The position numbers and the translations under genes are program-made. A DNA stretch of 52,521 nucleotides from a virus. Below the pieces are notes generated by a model, which saw only the letters and a program-made list of their open reading frames with translations, ran no database searches and was not told where the DNA came from. The DNA lies in the IMG/VR virus record IMGVR_UViG_3300036715_004474, positions 1 through 52,521 of that record. The stretch is one strand, 5' to 3'. This document shows, one piece after another, positions 46,964 through 52,521 of the stretch. Within the stretch, counting starts at the first letter, position 1. Every line of letters begins with the position of its first letter.

Positions 46964-47826
46964 GGACCTGCGGTTGCGGCCAGCGTGGGAAGCACCGGGA
47001 GGGCTGCCGGGATGCGCAGGCGCCCGCGACGCCGCCCCAGGCAGCGGCGGAGGCGCCCGACGAGACTCCGGTGGCGCCGGAGTACCTGGCGCTCTTCCAG
47101 CGGCGCCCGCGGCGCGCCAGCGCGGCGAGCTCGACGCCGGCGCGCCCGGCCCGGAAGGCGCGCGAGCCGGCGCCCGCCCCGGTTGCGGCGGTCGATCCGC
47201 GCGTCGCCCACCTCGAGCGTGAGAGCGACGCCTGCCAGCGCCGCGTGGGGGAGCTGGAGCTGCTCCTCGAGGAGCGCGAGGGCGAGCTGCTGGAGGCGCG
47301 CCGCGGCGCCGCCGCCCGCGTGCTCCTGTCGAGCAAGTGGAAGGGCCTCGCGCGCGCCTACCGCGCTCGCCTCGGCGCCCTCGGGGCCGAGGTGGTCGCC
47401 GCTGCCGACGTCCCGGCCGCGCGGCTCCCGGCGGCGCGGCGCCGGCGCAAGCCCGCGGCTGCCCCCCCCCCATCCGGAAAACGACGGGGCGCCGCCTCCG
47501 AAGCGCACCGCGCCGGTACCCGAGGCCGGGCCGACCATCACCAGGCCGCGGCCTCCGGCGCCCATGGTGCGGCTCACCGTGCTCCCGATCGCCGAGATCG
47601 CCCGCGCGAGCGACGCCTTCCACTGCGCGCGGCTGCACGCCAACCTGACGGCGGGGGCGTGCTCCTCGCGCCAAGGGAGCGCGAACGCCGACACGACAGG
47701 GAAGGCGACGTCCAGGCTGGTGGAGCGCCGCGAGGTCGCCAGGATCACCGCGCCGTGCCGGGACTGCGCCGTGGGGCGGCAGGTGGTCGCGCAGCTCAAG
47801 CCGGCGCGGGAGGTGGCCTGACATGA
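46960..47826 (+). CDS. Coiled-coil protein, frame disrupted at a C10 tract
   Basis: ATG 46960 (MRTCGCGQRGKHREGCRDAQ). A Cys-rich start, Pro/Ala linker and coiled coil (HLERESDACQRRVGELELLL, EEREGELLEARRGAAARVLL) lead to RLPAARRRRKPAAAPPP at the C10 tract (47462-47471). After it the frame stays open to 47826 but is Arg/Gly/Ala-rich and looks non-coding. The plausible coding continuation (ENDGAPPPKRT...) is in the frame one base further and runs to 47821. A tract of nine C would join the two into one protein of about 286 aa. An assembly error, phase variation or two separate genes are the alternatives. Confidence 0.5.
   Translation: MRTCGCGQRGKHREGCRDAQAPATPPQAAAEAPDETPVAPEYLALFQRRPRRASAASSTPARPARKAREPAPAPVAAVDPRVAHLERESDACQRRVGELELLLEEREGELLEARRGAAARVLLSSKWKGLARAYRARLGALGAEVVAAADVPAARLPAARRRRKPAAAPPPSGKRRGAASEAHRAGTRGRADHHQAAASGAHGAAHRAPDRRDRPRERRLPLRAAARQPDGGGVLLAPRERERRHDREGDVQAGGAPRGRQDHRAVPGLRRGAAGGRAAQAGAGGGLT
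47462..47471. repeat. Homopolymer run of 10 C inside a gene
   Basis: Poly-C within the coiled-coil gene, at the point where the coding-looking frame changes. One C fewer would give a single continuous reading frame, so it is a candidate phase-variation tract or an assembly error. Confidence 0.75.
47564..47821 (+). CDS. Cys-containing C-terminal domain or separate 85-aa gene
   Basis: ATG 47564 (MVRLTVLPIAEIARASDAFH). Contains CARLHANLTAGACSSRQGSA and TAPCRDCAVGRQV; the two Cys pairs could bind zinc. It may be the C-terminal part of the 46960 gene if the C10 tract is one base long, or a separate gene with its own start. No ribosome binding site was recognised before this ATG, which favours the fused form. 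Confidence 0.45.
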   Translation: MVRLTVLPIAEIARASDAFHCARLHANLTAGACSSRQGSANADTTGKATSRLVERREVARITAPCRDCAVGRQVVAQLKPAREVA

Positions 47827-48170
47827 GCACCGAACACGCCGCGAACCTGTTCGCCCTGGCCGCGTCCGCCGAGGAGTGTCTCCTCGAGGCCGAGAGCACC
47901 ATCGAGGGGCTCCTCGCCGCGATGAAGGCGGTCGGCGCCCCGGCGCCGGGAGACGCGCGGCTCGACCCGACCGTCCTCGCGCGGATCGCCGCGGTGACGC
48001 TCCGCGCCCGGCTCTGCAACGACATGATGGGCACCGCGCTCCGCGGCATCGGCGCCGTGGCGCACGACGTCGGCGGTGCGGCGGCCCTCGCCCGCGTCAC
48101 CTCCCAGCTCCAGCGCGGGGTCGCCGCCACCGAGCTCGGGGCGAAGGCCTCGGTGAGGAGCGGCTCATGA
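47823..48170 (+). CDS. Hypothetical helical protein, 115 aa
   Basis: ATG 47823 (MSTEHAANLFALAASAEECL). All-alpha pattern (EAESTIEGLLAAMKAVGAPA, VLARIAAVTLRARLCNDMMG) with an Ala-rich tail. Possibly a small adaptor protein. Coupled to the next gene (ATGA). Confidence 0.5.
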   Translation: MSTEHAANLFALAASAEECLLEAESTIEGLLAAMKAVGAPAPGDARLDPTVLARIAAVTLRARLCNDMMGTALRGIGAVAHDVGGAAALARVTSQLQRGVAATELGAKASVRSGS

Positions 48171-48361
48171 TCCGCCGTTGCATCGCGTGTGGGTGCACGG
48201 ACCTCGCCGCCTGCGAGATGCCCGATGGGAGCGCGTGCGCGTGGGTCGCCGACGACCTGTGCAGCGCGTGCGTCGACGAGGCGGACCTCGAGCCGGCGCC
48301 CGCGCCCGCGTCCCTGAGGTTCGATCCCCGCCGCGACTTCGACTTCGACCCGAGGAAATGA
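48167..48361 (+). CDS. Zinc-ribbon protein, 64 aa
   Basis: MIRRCIACGCTDLAACEMPD, then ACAWVADDLCSACVDEADL. The C-x2-C-G-C-T-D-x3-C and W...LCSAC pattern is a recurrent small zinc protein in proteobacterial phages. An acidic and Asp/Phe-rich tail (RRDFDFDPRK) follows. Function unknown, likely a host or DNA contact. Confidence 0.65.
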   Translation: MIRRCIACGCTDLAACEMPDGSACAWVADDLCSACVDEADLEPAPAPASLRFDPRRDFDFDPRK

Positions 48362-48690
48362 CCCCCATGGCAGCGACAGCAACGACCGAACAGGACTACC
48401 AGGATCGTCGAGACGATCTCGCCGGCGCCATCGAGCGCCTCCACCAGGCGGCCGGCACGCTGCGCGAGCTGGCCGCCGTCGACGTGCAGATCCTGGTGCG
48501 CGCGATCGCGCTTCACCGGGTGGTCGGCGCCGAGCTGGGCCGGCTCCTCGAGGAGCACGCCGGCCACGCCCGGCCAGAAGAGCGCGGGACCTTGAGCTGG
48601 AGCGTGGAGCTCATGATCGACGTCGAGAGCGCCCACCTCGCCCGCGAGCTCGAGGAGCTCCACCCCACCCCGAAAGGAACGGCCTCGTGA
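48358..48690 (+). CDS. Hypothetical helical protein, 110 aa
   Basis: ATG 48358 overlaps the upstream stop (ATGA); ATG 48367 (MAATATTEQDYQDRRDD) in the same frame is an alternative that sits 11 bases after GAGG. Helical, acidic (GAIERLHQAAGTLRELAAVD, HRVVGAELGRLLEEHAGHAR). No family. Confidence 0.5.
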   Translation: MTPMAATATTEQDYQDRRDDLAGAIERLHQAAGTLRELAAVDVQILVRAIALHRVVGAELGRLLEEHAGHARPEERGTLSWSVELMIDVESAHLARELEELHPTPKGTAS

Positions 48691-49055
48691 ACGTGCCCGT
48701 CTCACCCGGCATCCCGGCAATTCTCCTCGCGACCGCCGCCAAGCTCGGCTACCGCGTCACCCTCGGCGCGCGCGGGAGCGCCCCCGAGCTCGGCGTCTTC
48801 GTCAACGCCGACACCGGCGCCGACCAGCCGCTGCTCCTCGTCGACGACCCCGACGACGACAAGCCGGTCGTCCTCTGGGCGCTCGTCGGCGCACCCTCGT
48901 GCATCCCATTCGTGTTCGATCGCCTCACGTACAACGTGCTGCACGAGGGCGTGCACGCGGACGGGATCGACCTCCTCGAGTGGCAGGGGCGCTCCTACAG
49001 CATCGGCGCCACGTGGGATGGCTTCCGACCCGTCGCACAGGCGGCGCTGGTATGA
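48687..49055 (+). CDS. Hypothetical protein, 122 aa
   Basis: GTG 48687 (VNVPVSPGIPAILLATAAKL). Mixed alpha/beta with QPLLLVDDPDDDKPVVLWAL and a hydrophobic LLEWQGRSYSIGATWDGFRP. Overlaps neighbours at both ends. Unknown. Confidence 0.55.
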   Translation: MNVPVSPGIPAILLATAAKLGYRVTLGARGSAPELGVFVNADTGADQPLLLVDDPDDDKPVVLWALVGAPSCIPFVFDRLTYNVLHEGVHADGIDLLEWQGRSYSIGATWDGFRPVAQAALV

Positions 49056-49699
49056 GCACGCCGCCGCAGCCCGGCATCTGGTACGCGCTCGCCGCGCTCG
49101 CCGCGGTGCTGGCCGTCTGGCTCGCCCATCGGCGCGCCGAGCACCGGCCGATCGCCGTGTTCCTCGTGGCCATGGTCGCGATCGACCTGGCGCGCTTCGC
49201 GCTCGCGCGCGCCATCGACTTCGCCGCGGCGCCGCGGCCGCATGTCGGCCTGGTGCGCCTCGCGTTCCACCTCGACGAGCTGGGCTTCCTGGCGTGGCCC
49301 GCGGGCCTCGTGGGCCTCGTCCTGGTGGTGTTCGCGGGGCGCCGTGCGTGGCCCGCCCTGGTCGCGTGGCTCCTGACGTGGGCCGGGCTCGTGGCGCTGT
49401 ACCCGTCCGACCTGGTGAGGGGCCCCGGGCTGGCCCGGGTCTACCTCGCGGCGCTGCTGGTCTCGCTCGCGATCTACGTCGCGGCGCTGACGGAGTGGGG
49501 CGCCAGGCGGGCGCGGCCGACCAGCGCGCACGCCGTCTTGCTGGTGCTCGGCGCGGTGGAGCTCGCGCGCCTCGCGCCGTTCTACGGCTCCATTTTCGAG
49601 CGCTGGGCCACCTACGCGGGCCCGACCAACGTCGTCTTGTACGCCGTGATCGCGGCGGTGGAAGGGGGGTATCTGTGGGAATCGTCGCAGTCGTCGTGA
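49052..49699 (+). CDS. Multispan membrane protein, 215 aa
   Basis: ATG 49052 (MSTPPQPGIWYALAALAAVL). At least six hydrophobic segments: YALAALAAVLAVWLAH, PIAVFLVAMVAIDLARFALA, LAWPAGLVGLVLVVFAG, PALVAWLLTWAGLVALY, VYLAALLVSLAIYVAAL and VVLYAVIAAVEGGYL. It overlaps the next gene by 25 bases. It might act as a holin-like or host-membrane modifier, but it is larger than ordinary holins. Confidence 0.65.
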   Translation: MSTPPQPGIWYALAALAAVLAVWLAHRRAEHRPIAVFLVAMVAIDLARFALARAIDFAAAPRPHVGLVRLAFHLDELGFLAWPAGLVGLVLVVFAGRRAWPALVAWLLTWAGLVALYPSDLVRGPGLARVYLAALLVSLAIYVAALTEWGARRARPTSAHAVLLVLGAVELARLAPFYGSIFERWATYAGPTNVVLYAVIAAVEGGYLWESSQSS

Positions 49700-50763
49700 G
49701 TCTCGCCGCCGCCGCGCTGTGCAGCTTCCTGCTGTACTGCCTGCGGCAACAAGGGGCGCGGATCGCCACGCTGTCGGGCACCGTTTCGGCCGTGGGGCAC
49801 AGCGTATCGCGGCAGGCGGCGACGCTGGAGGCCCTCGGCCAGACGGTGGCCGGGATCGTCGTGCCCGCCGACGCGCGGGTGACCGCCGCGCCCGTCGCGG
49901 CGATCGCGCACTCGGCAGGCGCACCTTCGCCGCGCGCGCCCGCGCCCGCTCGCCCGCGTCGCGACGTGGCGCGCGAGCTCGAGGTTGCCCTCCTGCCGGA
50001 GCCGGCGGTCGACGACACGGGGGACCGCGGGGGCATCAACCCCGGCGACCCGGTGCCCATCGTCCTGCCCGCGCTGAGCCCGGTGGCCGACGCCGCCCCC
50101 GACACCACCCAGCGCGAGCTGGAGCGCGCTGAGCTCCGCAGGTCCGCCGAGGCGGCGGAGGACGCGCGCGACCAGGATCGGGCGCGCCGCCAGCTGCCGA
50201 CGCTCCTGCAGGCCCTCTCCATGGCCAGGCAGGCCCCCACCCAGGCCGACGTCGACCCCGATGCCCGCCGGACGCTGGCGGAGGCCCCGCGCCTCGGCGA
50301 CGAGGACAGCGACGACGAGCTCACGGTCGTCACCACGCTCGCCCCCATCACCAGCGCTCGCCCCACGCTGAGCGGCATCGCGCCCGCGGGCAGTCGGCGA
50401 CGGCACATCCTGCCGGAGGAGAGGGCGGCGGCGCGCCAGGCCTGGGCGGAGGAGACCCAGACCTCCGCCGGCGTGGTCCGGTCGTCGCCGACGCCACCGC
50501 CGGCGCAAGGGGACGCGGTCGAGCAGCGGTACGCGGCGCACTGCGCGATCGCGCGCGCGGCAGGTCTCGCGGTCGATCACTGCGCCGGCGCGGACTGCAC
50601 GACCACGGCGGACGGCAGGCTGTGCACCTGCGACTGCGAAGGGTGCGCGCGGGCCGCCCGGCTGCTCGCCCAGGCGCGCCGCGAGCTCCTCGGCCCGCTG
50701 CCGGCGAACGACGGAGCGCCGGACGCGGCGCCCGCGAACGATCGCCGTCCGGGGGCGTCGTGA
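49675..50763 (+). CDS. Membrane-anchored protein with Cys-rich end, 362 aa
   Basis: GTG 49675 lies five bases after a G-rich site (AAGGGGGG) inside the end of the membrane protein gene. One N-terminal transmembrane helix (VVVSLAAAALCSFLLYCL), then a charged helical and Pro-rich middle (RRDVARELEVALLPEPAVDD, QRELERAELRRSAEAAEDAR), and a Cys-rich end CAGADCTTTADGRLCTCDCE. Likely works with the adjacent membrane protein. A spanin-like or signalling role is possible; no lysis enzyme is adjacent. Confidence 0.55.
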   Translation: MGIVAVVVSLAAAALCSFLLYCLRQQGARIATLSGTVSAVGHSVSRQAATLEALGQTVAGIVVPADARVTAAPVAAIAHSAGAPSPRAPAPARPRRDVARELEVALLPEPAVDDTGDRGGINPGDPVPIVLPALSPVADAAPDTTQRELERAELRRSAEAAEDARDQDRARRQLPTLLQALSMARQAPTQADVDPDARRTLAEAPRLGDEDSDDELTVVTTLAPITSARPTLSGIAPAGSRRRHILPEERAAARQAWAEETQTSAGVVRSSPTPPPAQGDAVEQRYAAHCAIARAAGLAVDHCAGADCTTTADGRLCTCDCEGCARAARLLAQARRELLGPLPANDGAPDAAPANDRRPGAS

Positions 50764-50864
50764 TCGTAAAGCCCCCGCCCGGGCACGCCGGGAGGCCCGA
50801 CGCGCGAGCGCCTGAGTTTCCAGGCGCCTCGGTGGTCAGCGTGCGAGCCATGAGGACGAGATGA
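50760..50864 (+). CDS. Tiny ORF, 34 aa
   Basis: GTG 50760 overlaps the upstream stop (GTGA) and its stop overlaps the next ATG (ATGA), so it fills an exact gap in the coupled operon. Sequence MIVKPPPGHAGRPDARAPEF then GASVVSVRAMRTR is basic and Pro-rich. Real coding is uncertain; it could serve only for translational coupling. Confidence 0.4.
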   Translation: MIVKPPPGHAGRPDARAPEFPGASVVSVRAMRTR

Positions 50865-51229
50865 GCGCGCGCGTGATCGATCTGACCCAGCGGCGCCGGG
50901 TCGCGCAGCTCCAGCAGCAGATGCTCTCGGCGCAGACCGAGCTGGTGCACCTCCTTTGTGGCGGGCCGGCGCCGGAGCCGACCCCCGTGCCCGCCCCCGA
51001 CGATGAGGACGAGCTGGTCGCCCGCGCGCGCTTCGCGGCGGAGCTGGAGGCGATCGCGCCGCCGACGCCGCCCGTGCCCAGCTCGCCGGGGCGCGCGCCG
51101 GTGGTGACGGAACCCTCGCCGCGGCCGCGCCGTCGGCGCCGTCGACAACCCGCGGCCGCGGCCGCCACGGAAGCCGACGTTCGGCGCGCGCAGCGGGCCA
51201 CCAAGGCGAAAGGTATGCTGCTCCGATGA
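50861..51229 (+). CDS. Basic hypothetical protein, 122 aa
   Basis: ATG 50861 (MSARVIDLTQRRRVAQLQQQ). Helical start, an acidic Pro-rich middle (PAPEPTPVPAPDDEDELVAR), then a strongly basic end (PSPRPRRRRRRQPAAAAATE). Overlaps the integrase start (ATGA), so it may act with it, for example as an accessory DNA-binding protein. Confidence 0.5.
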   Translation: MSARVIDLTQRRRVAQLQQQMLSAQTELVHLLCGGPAPEPTPVPAPDDEDELVARARFAAELEAIAPPTPPVPSSPGRAPVVTEPSPRPRRRRRRQPAAAAATEADVRRAQRATKAKGMLLR

Positions 51230-52521
51230 GACCGCGAGACGTGCCATTTGGCGGCGGAACGATCGAGGAGCGCCGCGGCAAATTCCGCGTGCGCGTCCCC
51301 GTCGATGGGAAGTACCGCGACCTCGACACGGTGACGACGAGGGAGGAGGCGGAGAGCCTCCTGCGCGGGTTCTCCGTGTTGCAGGCCCGCGGCGACGTGG
51401 TGACCTCGGGCGAGACGCTCCGGGAGTACGGCGCCAAGTGGCTCGCCCAGCGTGAGCTCGCCGGCGGGAAGAACACCGCGAGCGATCAGGGGCGGTGGAC
51501 GCGCTACGTGCTCTCCGCGCCCTTCGCCGACGACCCGCTGCGGACGATCGGGCGCCGCGACATCAAGACCTGGCTCGCCAGCCTCGCGGGCCGAGCTGCC
51601 GCGGACAAGCGCACGAAGAGGAAGATCTCCCCGCAGACGCAGAAGCACTGCCTGACCCTGCTCCGGTCATGCTTGCAGGGCGCCGTCGACGACGAGCTGC
51701 TCGCCGTGAACCCAGCGAGCAAGATCCGGGGGCCGCGCGTCTCGCGCGACGAGGGCTGGACGTACCTGCCGCCCGAAGAGCAGCGCGCGCTCCTGACGTG
51801 CGCAGCGATCCCCGAAGCCGATCGGATGATCGTCGCGTTCGCCATCGGGGTCTGCCTGCGCCAGGGCGAGCAGTGGGCGCTCGAGCTACCCGACCTCGTG
51901 GTGAGCGGCCCCTACCCGCACGTGATGGTGCGGTACGGCGGTCCCAACCACGCGTCGACGAAGGGGAAGAAGATCCGGCGGGTGCCGCTGTTCGGGCTCG
52001 CCCTCGCCGCGGCCAAGCGCTGGCTGCAGCTCCTGCCGGTCTTCGCGCCACGGAACCCCAAGAACCTCGTCTTTCCGACGCCGCGCGGGTGCCATCGCGG
52101 GAAGAAGGCGCCGCGAGGCTGGAGCGACTACCTCGCCGCGGCCGGGCTCGGCGAGGCGAGCAAGCGCCACGACGGGCGGTCGGTGCGCTGGCACGACCTC
52201 CGGCACACGGGCGCGAGCTCGCTGGTCGCCGGCTGGTGGGGGAGGGTGTGGCGCCTGGAGGAGGTGCGGGACGTCCTCGGGCACACCTCGATCACCGTCA
52301 CGGAGCGCTACGCCCACCTCGCGCCCGGCGTGCTCGCCGAGGCCGGGCGGCTGACGGTGGCGGCCCTGCCGGAGGCCGCGGGAGCCGGCGGCCGAACTCT
52401 CCCCCAATTCTCCCCCAGCGATTCGGCGTCGCCGGCGGGAAGTGCTGCAAAACAAGGGCGCGCCACAGAGGATTCGAACCTCTGGCCTACGGCTCCGGAG
52501 GCCGTCGCTCTATCCAGCTGA
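51226..52521 (+). CDS. int: Phage integrase (tyrosine recombinase), 431 aa
   Basis: Catalyses integration at the tRNA-Arg gene. The N-terminal arm-binding domain runs to about 60 (TIEERRGKFRVRVPVDGKYR), the core-binding SAM-like domain to about 170, and the catalytic domain has R212 (CLRQGEQ), K246 (STKGKK), H323-x-x-R326 (HDLRHT), H353 (GHTS) and Y362 (ERYAH). After a Gly/Ala/Ser-rich stretch the final 19-20 residues (ATEDSNLWPTAPEAVALSS) are encoded by the complement of the tRNA, and the stop TGA is the complement of the tRNA D-arm. The C-terminus would therefore change when the phage excises. It is coupled to the gene before it. Confidence 0.9.
   Translation: MRPRDVPFGGGTIEERRGKFRVRVPVDGKYRDLDTVTTREEAESLLRGFSVLQARGDVVTSGETLREYGAKWLAQRELAGGKNTASDQGRWTRYVLSAPFADDPLRTIGRRDIKTWLASLAGRAAADKRTKRKISPQTQKHCLTLLRSCLQGAVDDELLAVNPASKIRGPRVSRDEGWTYLPPEEQRALLTCAAIPEADRMIVAFAIGVCLRQGEQWALELPDLVVSGPYPHVMVRYGGPNHASTKGKKIRRVPLFGLALAAAKRWLQLLPVFAPRNPKNLVFPTPRGCHRGKKAPRGWSDYLAAAGLGEASKRHDGRSVRWHDLRHTGASSLVAGWWGRVWRLEEVRDVLGHTSITVTERYAHLAPGVLAEAGRLTVAALPEAAGAGGRTLPQFSPSDSASPAGSAAKQGRATEDSNLWPTAPEAVALSS
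52459..52521 (-). tRNA. tRNA-Arg(CCG), partial at the window edge; attachment site
   Basis: Read on the minus strand from the window edge: D-arm TCAGCTGGATAGAGC, anticodon stem ACGGC/GCCGT with loop CTCCGGA (anticodon CCG, 52498-52496), variable AGGCC, T-arm AGAGG-TTCGAAT-CCTCT, acceptor 3' strand GTGGCGC and discriminator G at 52459. CCA is not encoded (CCC follows). About 11 bases of the 5' end lie beyond the window. The 3' half is the likely phage attachment core, since the integrase gene overlaps it. Confidence 0.9.

Overview
The window is most of a temperate, contractile-tailed bacteriophage (myovirus) integrated in a very GC-rich bacterial chromosome. Codon bias, the many Ala/Pro/Arg-rich proteins and a lipoprotein/secreted-protein cassette fit a myxobacterium or a similar GC-rich bacterium; the host is inferred, not shown. 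The right end is fixed by sequence. A tRNA-Arg(CCG) gene on the minus strand starts beyond the window and its 3' end is at 52459. The phage integrase (51226-52521) reads through the complement of that tRNA and takes its stop codon from the tRNA D-arm. The left attachment end is not in the window.

Layout, left to right. (1) 1-3374, minus strand: small unknown genes, including a protein with two copies of a zinc-ribbon domain. (2) 3583-5520, plus strand: a four-gene moron-like cassette made of a ribbon-helix-helix-like regulator and three exported proteins. (3) 5539-31916, minus strand: the late genes, read right to left. They are terminase small and large subunits, portal (with an unusual C-terminal LHExxE domain), scaffold, major capsid, neck genes, sheath, tube, tape measure, a Mu-ordered baseplate (gp43, 44, 45, 46, 47 and 48-like) and a beta-structured fibre. 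(4) 32116-35470, minus: two DNA-binding proteins, a zinc-ribbon protein and a second complete tyrosine recombinase. (5) 35658-39851, minus: a plasmid-like module. It holds a DnaA-domain-IV-like protein, a winged-helix initiator-like protein ending in a perfect 16-bp hairpin, six tandem 22-bp iterons, a degenerate 9-bp array, a small ParA and a ribbon-helix-helix partner. (6) 39944-40410, plus: a ParE-type toxin-antitoxin pair. (7) 40444-41570: a lysogeny switch of two HTH genes and four copies of a palindromic operator, one inside the spacer of a good sigma-70 promoter. (8) 41604-51229, plus: an early operon of more than twenty small genes, nearly all joined by ATGA/GTGA overlaps and mostly of unknown function, ending in the integrase.

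How it would work: repressor occupancy of the TTNGGCNNGCCNAA operators would silence the early operon and the integrase at its far end. On induction the early operon is expressed, and the DnaA-IV-like and initiator-like proteins would start replication near the iterons and hairpin. ParA with the ribbon-helix-helix protein would partition the free form. The late block then builds a P22/N4-type capsid on a Mu-type contractile tail. No endolysin, Mu-type transposase, DNA polymerase or helicase could be recognised. Functions of virion genes rest on gene order plus motifs; the replication and partition roles are inference from motifs and repeats.
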